A stretch of 64,000 nucleotides of DNA from Streptomyces vilmorinianum (GCF_005517195.1 NZ_CP040244.1:1382001-1446000), one strand, 5' to 3'; counted from the stretch's first letter, positions 27,903 to 38,100 are shown. A program made the numbers and translations. The notes: generated by a model from the letters alone, not told the origin.

Positions 27903-29102
27903 ATGACCGCACCCCACGGCTTCTCCGTCTCCCGGTACGCCCCCGCACGCGGGCCGCTCGCGAAACTCACCGCCCGCGACTCGGTGATGCGCCGGCTCGA
28001 CTGGCCGATGCTGCTCTCCGCGCTCGCGCTCTCCTTCATCGGCACGCTGCTCGTGTGGTCCGCGACCCGCAACCGCACCGAGCTCAACGGCGGCGACCCG
28101 TACGCCTTCCTGTTCCGGCACACGCTCAACACCGGCATCGGTCTCGCCCTGATGATCGGCACGATCTGGCTCGGCCACCGCACCCTGCGCGGCGCGGTAC
28201 CGATCCTCTACGGCATCTCGATCGTGCTGATCCTCGCCGTCCTCACCCCGCTCGGCGCGACCATCAACGGCGCGCACGCGTGGATCGTGATCGGCGGCGG
28301 CTTCTCGCTCCAGCCCAGCGAGTTCGTGAAGATCACGATCATCCTGGGCATGGCGATGCTGCTGGCCGCCAAGGTCGACGCGGGCGACCAGGTGCACCCC
28401 GACCACCGCACCGTCGCCAAGTCCCTCGGCCTCGCCGCGCTGCCCATGGCCATCGTCATGCTGATGCCGGACCTCGGCTCGGTCATGGTGATGGCGGTCA
28501 TCGTCCTCGGCGTCCTGCTCGCCTCCGGAGCCTCCAACCGCTGGGTCCTCGGCCTCATCGGCGCCGGCGTGACGGGCGCGGTCATGGTCGCCGTACTCGG
28601 ACTGCTCGACGAGTACCAGATCAACCGCTTCGCCGCCTTCGCCAACCCGGAGCTCGACCCGGCAGGCGTCGGCTACAACACCAACCAGGCGCGGATCGCG
28701 ATCGGCTCCGGCGGACTGACCGGCACGGGCCTGTTCAAGGGCTCCCAGACCACCGGCCAGTTCGTCCCCGAGCAGCAGACGGACTTCGTCTTCACGGTGG
28801 CGGGGGAGGAGCTCGGCTTCCTCGGCGCCGGACTGATCCTGGTGCTGCTCGGAGTGGTGCTGTGGCGGGCCTGCCGGATCGCGCGCGAGACGACGGAGCT
28901 GTACGGCACGATCGTCGCGGCCGGGATCATCGCCTGGTTCGCGTTCCAGTCCTTCGAGAACATCGGGATGACGCTCGGCATCATGCCGGTGGCGGGCCTC
29001 CCGCTGCCGTTCGTGTCCTACGGCGGCTCGTCGATGTTCGCGGTATGGGTGGCGATCGGACTGCTCCAGTCCATCAAGGTGCAGCGGCCGATGACCGCAT
29101 AG
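27903..29102 (+). CDS. rodA: RodA/FtsW-family peptidoglycan glycosyltransferase (SEDS)
   Basis: The 399-residue SEDS polymerase has ten transmembrane helices. The family motifs are seen: NGAHAWI, LQPSEFVKI, ARIAIGSGGLTGTGLFKGSQT, FVPEQQTDFVFTV and GLPLPFVSYGGSS. It polymerises lipid II with its partner PBP2, encoded immediately upstream. ATG 27903 lies 4 bp after the PBP2 stop. It closes the mre cluster. Confidence 0.96.
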   Translation: MTAPHGFSVSRYAPARGPLAKLTARDSVMRRLDWPMLLSALALSFIGTLLVWSATRNRTELNGGDPYAFLFRHTLNTGIGLALMIGTIWLGHRTLRGAVPILYGISIVLILAVLTPLGATINGAHAWIVIGGGFSLQPSEFVKITIILGMAMLLAAKVDAGDQVHPDHRTVAKSLGLAALPMAIVMLMPDLGSVMVMAVIVLGVLLASGASNRWVLGLIGAGVTGAVMVAVLGLLDEYQINRFAAFANPELDPAGVGYNTNQARIAIGSGGLTGTGLFKGSQTTGQFVPEQQTDFVFTVAGEELGFLGAGLILVLLGVVLWRACRIARETTELYGTIVAAGIIAWFAFQSFENIGMTLGIMPVAGLPLPFVSYGGSSMFAVWVAIGLLQSIKVQRPMTA

Positions 29103-29149
29103 CCCAAGGCGGTCTGCCGTTTCGTTCACTTCGCGTCTAGATTCGATTC

Positions 29150-30664
29150 ATGGCGGAGACGAAGCGCGAGATCGAGCGGAAGTACGAAGCCACGGAGACG
29201 CCGGAGCTCCCCGACCTCACCAGGGTCCCGGGGGTCGCCGCGGTCCTCGACCGGGGCGTCGCCGAACTCGACGCCGCCTACTACGACACGGCCGACCTGC
29301 GGCTGGCCGCCGACTCCCTGACCCTGCGCCGCCGCACGGGCGGCGAGGACGCGGGCTGGCACCTCAAGTTCCCGGTCGCGTCCGGGATCCGCGACGAGAT
29401 CAGGGCCCCGCTGGCCGACACCCTCCCGGAGGAGCTGGCGCGGCTGCTGCGCTCCCGGGTCCGCGACGAGGACGTCGTCCCGGTGATGCGCCTGCGCTCC
29501 TCGCGGCAGGTCCACCACCTGGTGGGCGACGGGGAGGAGCTGCTCGCCGAGCTGTCCGTGGACACCGTCCGCGCGGAGCGCCTCCCCGAGGGCCCCGGTA
29601 CGTCCTGGACGGAGATCGAGGTCGAACTGGCGGACGACGCCGACCCCGCCGTGCTGGACGCGGTGGAGAAACACCTCAAGAAGGCCGGGGTACGGCCGTC
29701 GTCGTCGGCGTCGAAGCTGGCGAGGGCGATCGAGGAGACGGGCGGGACGCCGTCCGCCGGGGAGGGCGGGGCGGGGGACGACACCGCCGGCGGCCGGGTC
29801 CTCGCGTACGTACGGGAGCAGGCCGACGCGATCGTCGCGCTCGACCCCGCCGTCCGCCGCGACCTGCCCGACTCCGTCCACCAGCTGCGCGTCGCCTGCC
29901 GCCGTATGCGCAGCGCCTTCAAGACCTACCGCAAGGTCCTCGACCGCACCGTCACCGACCCCATCGGCGAGGAGCTCAAATGGCTCGCCGGCGAACTGGG
30001 CGTCGCCCGTGACCAGGAGGTCCTGATCGCACGGCTGAACGCCCGGATCGACGAGCTCCCCGACACCCTGGTCCTCGGCCCCGTCCGCGCCCGGCTCCAG
30101 GCCGAGGCCGCCTCCCACGGCGAAGAGGCCCGCACCAAGGCGATCGACGCCCTCGACTCCGACCGCCACCTGGCACTGCTGCGCACCCTCGACACCCTGC
30201 TCGCCGACCCGCCCCTGCGCAAGGCCGCCGCGCAGGACCCGGAAGACGTCCTCGCCGACGCCGTCCTCAAGGACTACGACCGCCTCGCCCGCCGCGTCGA
30301 GCACGCCCTCGCCCTGCCCGCCGGCCACGACCGCGACCTCGCGATGCACGAGGCCCGCAAGGCCGCCAAGCGCGCCCGCTACGCCGCCGAGGCCGCCAGG
30401 CCCACCCTCGGCAAACCCGCCAAGCGCTTCGCCAAGCGGATGAAGGCCGTCCAGAGCCTCCTCGGCGACCACCAGGACAGCGTCGTCGCCCGCGACGCCC
30501 TGCGCACCCTCGCGATCCAGGCCCACGCGGCGGGGGAGTCCGCCTTCACCTGGGGACTCCTGTACGGGCACGAGGAGGCCGCCGCGGCGGCACGGGAGCG
30601 CGAGCTGCCGGAGGTCTGGGAGAAGGCGTCCGCCCCGAAAACGAGGGCGGCACTGACCCACTGA
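29150..30664 (+). CDS. CYTH-CHAD domain protein (triphosphate hydrolase + polyphosphate-binding domain)
   Basis: The 504-residue protein has an N-terminal CYTH triphosphate-tunnel domain (about 1-200) with the signature ExExK in EIERKYE (residues 7-13) and YYDTADLRL. The C-terminal CHAD helical domain (about 220-500) has HQLRVACRRMRSAFKTYR and RKAAKRARYAAEA, conserved His and basic residues that bind polyphosphate. It probably hydrolyses inorganic triphosphate or acts at polyphosphate granules. ATG 29150 has no Shine-Dalgarno, but TAGATT (29138-29143) lies 6 nt upstream, so a leaderless transcript is predicted. Confidence 0.92.
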   Translation: MAETKREIERKYEATETPELPDLTRVPGVAAVLDRGVAELDAAYYDTADLRLAADSLTLRRRTGGEDAGWHLKFPVASGIRDEIRAPLADTLPEELARLLRSRVRDEDVVPVMRLRSSRQVHHLVGDGEELLAELSVDTVRAERLPEGPGTSWTEIEVELADDADPAVLDAVEKHLKKAGVRPSSSASKLARAIEETGGTPSAGEGGAGDDTAGGRVLAYVREQADAIVALDPAVRRDLPDSVHQLRVACRRMRSAFKTYRKVLDRTVTDPIGEELKWLAGELGVARDQEVLIARLNARIDELPDTLVLGPVRARLQAEAASHGEEARTKAIDALDSDRHLALLRTLDTLLADPPLRKAAAQDPEDVLADAVLKDYDRLARRVEHALALPAGHDRDLAMHEARKAAKRARYAAEAARPTLGKPAKRFAKRMKAVQSLLGDHQDSVVARDALRTLAIQAHAAGESAFTWGLLYGHEEAAAAARERELPEVWEKASAPKTRAALTH

Positions 30665-30714
30665 GCACCGGGTACGCTTGAGAGTCGCCCCCTGCCAGCT
30701 CACGAAGGTTCGAG

Positions 30715-32643
30715 ATGTCTGCTGCCGAGTCTGTCTTCCCGCAGCTCGAAGCTCTGCTTCCGCACGTGCAGAAGCCGATTCAGTACGTCGGTGGAGAGCT
30801 GAACTCCACGGTCAAGCCGTGGGAGTCCGCCGACGTCCGCTGGGCGCTCATGTACCCGGACGCGTACGAGGTCGGCCTGCCCAACCAGGGCGTCATGATC
30901 CTCTACGAGGTACTGAACGAGCGCGAGGGCGTCCTCGCCGAGCGCACCTACAGCGTCTGGCCGGACCTCGAAGAGCTGATGCGCGAGCACGGCGTCCCGC
31001 AGTTCACCGTCGACAGCCACCGCCCCGTCGGCGCCTTCGACGTCTTCGGCCTCAGCTTCTCCACCGAGCTGGGCTACACCAACATGCTCACGGCCCTCGA
31101 CCTGGCGGGCATCCCGCTGGAGTCGAAGGACCGGACCGTCGACCACCCGATCGTGCTCGCCGGAGGCCACGCCGCCTTCAACCCCGAGCCGATCGCGGAC
31201 TTCATCGACGCGGCGATCATCGGCGACGGCGAGCAGGCCGTCCTCGACATGACCGAGATCATCCGCGCCTGGAAGGCCGAGGGCCGCCCCGGCGGCCGCG
31301 AGGAGGTCCTCCTCCGTCTCGCCAAGACCGGCTCGGTCTACATCCCCGGCTTCTACGACGTCGAGTACCTGCCGGACGGCCGGATCGCCCGCGTCGTGCC
31401 CAACCGCTCCGGCGTGCCGTGGCGCGTGTCCAAGCACACCGTCATGGACCTCGACGAGTGGCCCTACCCCAAGCAGCCGCTGGTCCCGCTCGCCGAGACC
31501 GTCCACGAGCGGATGTCGGTGGAGATCTTCCGCGGCTGCACCCGCGGCTGCCGTTTCTGCCAGGCCGGCATGATCACGCGCCCCGTGCGGGAGCGAAGCA
31601 TCACCGGCATCGGCGAGATGGTCGAGAAGGGTCTCAAGGCGACCGGCTTCGAGGAGGTCGGCCTCCTCTCGCTGTCCTCCGCGGACCACACCGAGATCGG
31701 TGAGATCGCGAAGGGCCTCGCCGACCGGTACGAGGAGGACAAGATCGGTCTGTCCCTCCCCTCGACCCGCGTCGACGCCTTCAACGTGGACCTCGCCAAC
31801 GAGCTGACGCGCAACGGTCGTCGCTCCGGTCTCACCTTCGCCCCCGAGGGCGGCTCCGAGCGCATGCGCAAGGTCATCAACAAGATGGTCTCGGAGGAGG
31901 ACCTCATCCGGACCGTCTCGACGGCGTACGGCAACGGCTGGCGCCAGGTGAAGCTGTACTTCATGTGCGGCCTGCCGACCGAGACGGACGAGGACGTCCT
32001 CCAGATCGGCGACATGGCGGTCAAGGTCATCGCCGAGGGCCGCAAGGTCTCCGGCCAGAACGACATCCGCTGCACGGTCTCCATCGGCGGCTTCGTGCCC
32101 AAGCCGCACACCCCGTTCCAGTGGGCCCCGCAGCTCTCCGCCGAGGAGACCGACGCCCGCCTGGAGAAGCTCCGGGACAAGATCCGCGGCGACAAGAAGT
32201 ACGGCCGCTCGATCGGCTTCCGCTACCACGACGGCAAGCCCGGCATCGTCGAGGGCCTGCTCTCGCGCGGCGACCGCCGCGTGGGCGCGGTCATCCGCGC
32301 GGTGTACGAGGACGGCGGCCGCTTCGACGGCTGGCGCGAGTACTTCTCGTACGACCGCTGGATGCAGTGCGCGGAGAAGACGCTGCCCACCATGGGCGTC
32401 GACGTCGACTGGTACACCACGCGCGAGCGCACCTACGAGGAGGTCCTGCCCTGGGACCACCTGGACTCCGGTCTCGACAAGGACTGGCTCTGGGAGGACT
32501 GGCAGGACGCGCTGGACGAGACCGAGGTCGAGGACTGCCGCTGGACGCCGTGCTTCGACTGCGGTGTCTGCCCGCAGATGGACACGCACATCCAGATCGG
32601 CCCGACGGGCAAGAAGCTGCTGCCGCTGACGGTCGTCAAGTAG
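30715..32643 (+). CDS. TIGR03960-family B12-binding-like radical SAM protein
   Basis: The 642-residue protein has an N-terminal Rossmann-like (B12-binding-like) domain and a radical SAM domain with Cys275, Cys279 and Cys282 (CxxxCxxC in RGCTRGCRFC) for the 4Fe-4S cluster. A C-terminal segment carries TPCFDCGVCPQM. In many bacteria this protein is fused to the TIGR03936/DUF2344 domain; here the partner is a separate gene at 34133. Its reaction is not established to my knowledge, and its location before rne, rplU and obg is widely conserved. ATG 30715 follows GAAGGTTCG. A strong hairpin follows the stop. Confidence 0.93.
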   Translation: MSAAESVFPQLEALLPHVQKPIQYVGGELNSTVKPWESADVRWALMYPDAYEVGLPNQGVMILYEVLNEREGVLAERTYSVWPDLEELMREHGVPQFTVDSHRPVGAFDVFGLSFSTELGYTNMLTALDLAGIPLESKDRTVDHPIVLAGGHAAFNPEPIADFIDAAIIGDGEQAVLDMTEIIRAWKAEGRPGGREEVLLRLAKTGSVYIPGFYDVEYLPDGRIARVVPNRSGVPWRVSKHTVMDLDEWPYPKQPLVPLAETVHERMSVEIFRGCTRGCRFCQAGMITRPVRERSITGIGEMVEKGLKATGFEEVGLLSLSSADHTEIGEIAKGLADRYEEDKIGLSLPSTRVDAFNVDLANELTRNGRRSGLTFAPEGGSERMRKVINKMVSEEDLIRTVSTAYGNGWRQVKLYFMCGLPTETDEDVLQIGDMAVKVIAEGRKVSGQNDIRCTVSIGGFVPKPHTPFQWAPQLSAEETDARLEKLRDKIRGDKKYGRSIGFRYHDGKPGIVEGLLSRGDRRVGAVIRAVYEDGGRFDGWREYFSYDRWMQCAEKTLPTMGVDVDWYTTRERTYEEVLPWDHLDSGLDKDWLWEDWQDALDETEVEDCRWTPCFDCGVCPQMDTHIQIGPTGKKLLPLTVVK

Positions 32644-32676
32644 CGCGTCCGGTAGCCCATTCCGGTAACACTCCGG

Positions 32677-32717
32677 CGACGGCCCGGTGCGAGGGGAAAC
32701 CCTCCACCGGGCCGTCG
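32677..32717. terminator. Terminator after the radical SAM gene
   Basis: A 13-bp outer stem (32677-32689 / 32705-32717) encloses GAGGG/CCCTC with a GAAA tetraloop. It ends only 13 bp before the ATG of the Trp-rich repeat gene, leaving little room for a promoter or Shine-Dalgarno for that gene. Confidence 0.75.
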
Positions 32718-32730
32718 CGTCATTCCCGGC

Positions 32731-34050
32731 ATGAGCATGGAGAAGGCCCAGCCCCGCCCGCCCGAGCCGGAGGGCTGTCTGACGGCGTTCATCAGGATTC
32801 CGGTGCGGATCGTGGTGCTGGTGGTCGTCGTCCCCGTCCGGATGGTGTGGGACGTGCTGGTGGTCTGCGCGCGAGCCGTCGAGCGGGCGCTGCTGCGTCC
32901 GCTCGGGCGCGCCCTGGCCTGGATCGGCACCCAGCTGCTCGCCCCGCTGTTCCGGGGCGTGGCGACGGTCGCGCTGTGGCTGGGCAAGGCGCTCTTCGTG
33001 TGGCCGTGGGTCGCGCTGTGGCGGTATGTGCTGGTGCCGGTGGGTCGGTACGGGGTCGCGATTCCCTCGGTGTGGCTGTACCGGGAGGTGCTGACGCCGT
33101 TGGGTCAGGGTCTGGTGTGGCTGCTCCGCCGGGTGGGCGTGGCGTTGTTCGTGTGGCCGTGGGTCGCGCTGTGGCGGTATGTGCTGGTGCCGGTGGGTCG
33201 GTACGGGGTCGCGATTCCCTCGGTGTGGCTGTACCGGGAGGTGCTGACGCCGTTGGGTCAGGGTCTGGTGTGGCTGCTCCGCCGGGTGGGCATGGCGCTG
33301 TTCGTGTGGCCGTGGGTCGCGCTGTGGCGGTACGTGCTCGTGCCCGTCGCCCGGTACGGGATCGGGGGTCCCGTCGTCTGGGCGTACCGGTGGGTCCTCG
33401 CCCCGCTGGGCAGGGGGCTCGACTTCCTGGCCGTCGGCCTGTGGCGGTACGGCATCGCGATCCCGTCCGTCTGGCTGTACCGGGCCGTGCTCACCCCGCT
33501 CGGACACGCCCTCGTCCAGCTCGGCAGGGCCCTGTTCGTATGGCCGTGGGTGGGGCTGTGGCGCTATGTCGTCGTGCCCGTCGTCCGGTACGGAATCGTC
33601 GCACCCCTCGTCTGGCTGTACCGGCGCGTCCTCGTACCCCTCGGGCGGGAGATCGCCGACGCGTTCCGGGTCTGCTGGCGGATCGCCGGGTACATCTCCC
33701 GGGCCGCCGGCCGGGCGCTCAAGTGGGTGGCCTGGAACCTGGCCGGGCGGCCGGTGCGCTGGTTCTACCGCTCCGTCTGCACCCCCGTCGGGCACTGGGT
33801 CCGCGACCAGGTCTGGGCCCCGGCCAAGCGGGCCGCCGTCGAGGCCGGACGCGCCGCCCGGGCCGCGCTCGCCTCCGCGCGCGAGACCGTGCGCCGGGCC
33901 CGCCAGGACGCGTGGCACGCGTTGGTCGGCGGACCCCGGGTGACCGAGCCTGGGGAACCGGTGGTGGCCTCTACGCGTACTCTGGGTAGTACAACAACCG
34001 CCTCCGGCGCGGCGCCCGCACCCGAGATCTCCCTGCGAAAGCGGGGGTGA
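32731..34050 (+). CDS. Trp/Arg-rich tandem-repeat membrane protein, unknown
   Basis: The 439-residue protein is dominated by a 51-residue unit starting FVWPWVALWRYVLVPVGRYG and continuing through PSVWLYREVLTPLGQGLVWLLRRV. Full units begin at residues 89, 140 and 191, a partial unit lies near 237-268, and a diverged unit begins at 269. The hydrophobic runs are dense but studded with Arg, so they may lie along the membrane as amphipathic helices rather than cross it. An N-terminal hydrophobic stretch (22-45), a basic helical region (about 330-400) and a Thr/Ala-rich tail complete it. GC-rich third positions support real coding. Start choice (32731 or 32737) is uncertain because neither has a Shine-Dalgarno. 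It lies between the two radical SAM partner genes. No family recognised. Confidence 0.75.
   Translation: MSMEKAQPRPPEPEGCLTAFIRIPVRIVVLVVVVPVRMVWDVLVVCARAVERALLRPLGRALAWIGTQLLAPLFRGVATVALWLGKALFVWPWVALWRYVLVPVGRYGVAIPSVWLYREVLTPLGQGLVWLLRRVGVALFVWPWVALWRYVLVPVGRYGVAIPSVWLYREVLTPLGQGLVWLLRRVGMALFVWPWVALWRYVLVPVARYGIGGPVVWAYRWVLAPLGRGLDFLAVGLWRYGIAIPSVWLYRAVLTPLGHALVQLGRALFVWPWVGLWRYVVVPVVRYGIVAPLVWLYRRVLVPLGREIADAFRVCWRIAGYISRAAGRALKWVAWNLAGRPVRWFYRSVCTPVGHWVRDQVWAPAKRAAVEAGRAARAALASARETVRRARQDAWHALVGGPRVTEPGEPVVASTRTLGSTTTASGAAPAPEISLRKRG
32995..33300 (+). repeat. Two nearly identical 153-bp tandem DNA repeats inside the Trp-rich gene
   Basis: Units 32995-33147 and 33148-33300 differ at only about two positions near the end, while the next unit (from 33301) matches well only over its first part. 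Exact identity in silent positions indicates a recent duplication or gene conversion. Confidence 0.9.
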
Positions 34051-34132
34051 GCCGGTCGGGACCCCCAGAGGCCACCCGCATTTCGAGGGCGGCGCGCCAC
34101 CCGCGCCCGCCCCGCACCGAGGAGAAGAACCA

Positions 34133-34954
34133 CTGGGCAAGCGACAGCCCGAAGGCCCGCCGCCCGCACCGGCGGTGCAGCGCATCCGACTGCGCTACAC
34201 CAAGCGCGGCCGCCTCCGGTTCACCAGCCACCGTGACTTCCAGCGCGCGTTCGAGCGTGCGCTGCGCCGAGCCGAGGTGCCCATGGCGTACTCGGCCGGC
34301 TTCACCCCGCACCCGAAGGTGTCGTACGCCAACGCCGCCCCCACGGGTACGGGCTCCGAGGCCGAGTACCTGGAGATCGCCCTCACCGAGACGAGGGACC
34401 CGGAGCACCTGCGGGCCCTGCTCGACGAGTCGCTCCCGGCCGGCCTCGACATCACCGACGCCGTCGAGGCCCGGACCTCGGGACTCGCCGACCGGCTCAC
34501 CGCCTCCGTGTGGGAGCTGCGGCTCGACGGTGTCACCGTCGAGGACGCCGAGAAGGCCGTAGCGGCCTTCCTCGCGGCCGAGACCGTGGAAGTACAACGC
34601 AAGACCAAGAACGGCATCCGCACCTTTGACGCCCGCTCGGCCGTCGCCGGCCTCGTCGCAGCTCATCCACAGGGTGATAGGCCGCTGGACAATGCCTGTG
34701 CGATACTGCGCCTGGTTGTTCGGCACGTGACACCTGCCGTACGACCCGACGACGTCCTGTCCGGTCTCCGAGCTGTGGCCGACCTGGCGCCGCCGGTCCC
34801 CGCAGCGGTGACCAGGCTGGCGCAGGGGCTCTTCGACGAGGAGTCCGGCACGGTGACCGACCCGCTCGCGCCCGACCGCGAGGCAGTCACGGCCGCTCCA
34901 CCCACGGCCGCCGCGACCGCCTCAGCGACGGCGCCGGGTGCCGGTACCGCGTAG
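34133..34954 (+). CDS. TIGR03936 / DUF2344 radical-SAM-associated protein, probable CTG start
   Basis: The protein is 273 residues from CTG 34133. It begins GKRQPEGPPPAPAVQRIRLRYTK (given here as the segment around RIRLRYTKRGRLRFTSHRD), the family N-terminus. This is the stand-alone partner of the radical SAM protein at 30715; elsewhere the two are one chain. GAGGAG at 34119-34124 is 8 bp from the CTG. The first conventional in-frame start, GTG 34175, has no Shine-Dalgarno and would lose 14 residues. The C-terminal 40 residues are Ala/Thr/Pro-rich. The function is unproven; conserved linkage to rne and ribosomal genes suggests RNA or ribosome modification. Confidence 0.85.
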   Translation: MGKRQPEGPPPAPAVQRIRLRYTKRGRLRFTSHRDFQRAFERALRRAEVPMAYSAGFTPHPKVSYANAAPTGTGSEAEYLEIALTETRDPEHLRALLDESLPAGLDITDAVEARTSGLADRLTASVWELRLDGVTVEDAEKAVAAFLAAETVEVQRKTKNGIRTFDARSAVAGLVAAHPQGDRPLDNACAILRLVVRHVTPAVRPDDVLSGLRAVADLAPPVPAAVTRLAQGLFDEESGTVTDPLAPDREAVTAAPPTAAATASATAPGAGTA

Positions 34955-35188
34955 GGAGCGGTCGTTGTAGCGCAGCCCTGGCACTCGGGAGCCACCTGGG
35001 TCGGGCAGCGCACTGACCAGGAGACTTTCGCCAGGCCGTACGCACAACGCGTACGGAACCGGCGAGCCAGACATCAGCTCCCGTGCGGCGCCCGCGCCCC
35101 GGACGGCGGCACCGCGCATCTCGCGCGATCGTGCCGCCGGACCGGAACAAGGCGCGGCGCCCGGGGGCGTGACGGGAGAACCGCCCGC
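34955..35188 (+). promoter_or_regulatory. Structured leader upstream of rne
   Basis: The 234-bp region has two clear hairpins: CCGTACGC (35036-35043) / GCGTACGG (35049-35056) and CGGCGGCAC (35104-35112) / GTGCCGCCG (35131-35139) with an inner GCGC pair. E. coli rne is autoregulated by RNase E cleavage in a structured leader; an analogous role here is inference. No clear promoter is visible. Confidence 0.4.
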
Positions 35189-38100
35189 ATGCTCGAGCAG
35201 CACGAAGAAAACACGGACAACAACAACGCACCTGGTGACAAGCTGCCGCCGCGCCGCAGGCGCCGAGCGGCTTCCCGTCCCGCCGGTCCGCCGGTGGCGG
35301 CGGAGGTCACCGACACCGTGGCCGAGGTCGTCGTGGAGACGCCGGCCGCCACGCCGGAGCCTGCCGAGGAGCCCGCGCCGCGTACGCGTCGCCGCGCCAC
35401 CCGTAAGGCCACGGCCCCGGAGCCGGTCGCCGAGGCCGCCCCGGCCGTGGAGGAGGCTCCGGCCGAGGAGCCCGCCCCCGCTCGTACGCGCCGTCGTGCG
35501 ACCCGTAAGGCCACCACGCCGGAGCCGGTTGCCGAGACTGTCGAGGCCGCCCCGGTCGTCGAGGAGGCTCCGGAGGCTCCGGTCGAGGAGCCCGCCCCCG
35601 CTCGTACGCGCCGTCGTGCGACCCGTAAGGCCACGTCCCCCGAGCCGGTCGCCGAGGCCGTCGAGGCCGCCCCGGTCGTCGAGGAGGCTCCGGAGGCTCC
35701 GGTCGAGGAGCCCGCCCCCGCGCGGACCCGCCGTCGTGCGACCCGTAAGGCCACCTCCCCGGAGGCCACCGTCGCGGCCGGCGAGAGCCTGCCCCAGGAG
35801 ACGGTCGCACAGATCACCGCCGAAGAGGCCGAGCCCGAGGTCGTCGCCGCGGAGAAGGCCGCCACCCGCGGCCGGACCCGCCGCCGCGCCACCGCTCCGC
35901 AGTTCACCGCCGAGCCGGTTCCCGCCCCGAAGGCCGAGGAGGAGGCGCCCCGCGCCCGCCGCGCCGCGCGTCCCGCCGTCGCCGTCTTCCAGGCCCCGGT
36001 CTTCACCGAGCCGATGTTCCAGACCCCGGAGACCGCGGCTGCCGCCGCTGCCGCCGAGGCCGCGGAGCCGGAGGAGGAAGAGGAGACGGTCGAGGCCGTG
36101 GAGGCGGTCGAGGAGATCGTCGAGCGTCCCGAGCCCGCCGGCCGTCGCCGTCGCCGCCGTCGTGGCGAGCCCGCCGCCGAGCCCGTCGCCGTCGAGCCCG
36201 TGCCGGCCACCGTGGCCGACGAGCCCGAGGTCGAGGCCGAGGAGCCCGAGGCGGAGGCCGAGGAGGCCGACGAGTACGAGGACCGTCCGTCCCGCCGTCG
36301 CCGCCGTGGCGGCCGTCGCCGTCGCCGCGGTGAGCTCGCCGAGGCGGAGGAGACCGAGGAGACCGAGGAGTCGGAGGAGGCCCGCGCCGAGGACGAGGAG
36401 TCCGAGGAGGAGGGCGAGGAGTCCGACGAGTACGAGGGCGGCACCCCGTCCGCCGCGGGCACCAGCAGCTCGCGCCGTCGTCGCCGGCGCCGTCGCCGCA
36501 GCGGTGACGCCGGCCCCGAGGCCGAGGCGGGCGAGGAGGACGGCGTCCGTACGGTCGTCAAGGTCCGCGAGCCCCGCCCGGCCCGCGAGAAGGCCGAGCC
36601 GTCCGACGAGGTCCAGTCCATCAAGGGCTCGACCCGCCTGGAGGCGAAGAAGCAGCGCCGCCGCGAGGGCCGCGAGCAGGGCCGCCGCCGCGTCCCGATC
36701 ATCACCGAGGCCGAGTTCCTGGCCCGCCGTGAGGCCGTCGAGCGCGTCATGGTCGTCCGCCAGAACGGCGAGCGCACCCAGATCGGCGTCCTGGAAGACA
36801 ACGTGCTCGTCGAGCACTACGTCAACAAGGAGCAGGCCACCTCGTACGTCGGCAACGTCTACCTGGGCAAGGTCCAGAACGTCCTGCCGTCGATGGAGGC
36901 CGCCTTCGTCGACATCGGCAAGGGCCGCAACGCCGTCCTGTACGCCGGTGAGGTCAACTTCGAGGCCCTCGGCATGGCCAACGGGCCGCGCCGCATCGAG
37001 ACCGCCCTCAAGTCCGGCCAGTCGGTCCTCGTCCAGGTGACGAAGGACCCGATCGGCCACAAGGGCGCCCGTCTGACCAGCCAGGTCTCCCTGCCGGGCC
37101 GTTACCTCGTGTACGTCCCCGAGGGCTCGATGACCGGCATCAGCCGCAAGCTCCCGGACACCGAGCGCGCCCGGCTGAAGACCATCCTCAAGAAGATCGT
37201 CCCCGAGGACGCGGGCGTCATCGTGCGCACCGCCGCCGAGGGCGCGAGCGAGGACGAGCTGCGCCGTGACGTCGAGCGTCTGCAGGCGCAGTGGGAGGAG
37301 ATCCAGAAGAAGGCGAAGAACGGCGGCAGCTCGAACGCGCCTTCCCTTCTCTACGGCGAGCCGGACATGACCGTCCGCGTCGTCCGCGACATCTTCAACG
37401 AGGACTTCTCGAAGGTCATCGTCAGCGGCGACGACGCCTGGGAGACCATCCACGGGTACGTCAACCACGTCGCCCCGGACCTGACCGACCGCCTGTCCAA
37501 GTGGACGAGCGAGGTCGACGTCTTCGCGACGTACCGGATCGACGAGCAGCTGATGAAGGCGCTGGACCGCAAGGTCTGGCTGCCGAGCGGTGGCTCGCTG
37601 GTGATCGACAAGACCGAGGCGATGATCGTCGTCGACGTCAACACCGGCAAGTTCACCGGCCAGGGCGGCAACCTCGAAGAGACCGTGACGAGGAACAACC
37701 TCGAAGCGGCCGAGGAGATCGTGCGCCAGCTGCGCCTGCGCGACCTGGGCGGCATCGTCGTCATCGACTTCATCGACATGGTCCTGGAGTCCAACCGCGA
37801 CCTGGTGCTGCGCCGCCTCCTGGAGTGCCTGGGTCGTGACCGGACCAAGCACCAGGTGGCCGAGGTCACCTCGCTGGGCCTGGTCCAGATGACCCGTAAG
37901 CGGGTCGGCCAGGGCCTGCTCGAGTCCTTCTCCGAGACCTGCGTCCACTGCAACGGGCGTGGCGTGATCGTGCACATGGAGCAGCCGACCGCCCCGGGCG
38001 GCGGTGGCGGTGGCAAGCGCGCGAAGAAGCGTGGCCGTGGCGGTGCCGAGCACGTCCACGAGCACGAGGTCGCCGAGGCCGTCGAGGCCCTGGAGGCCGC

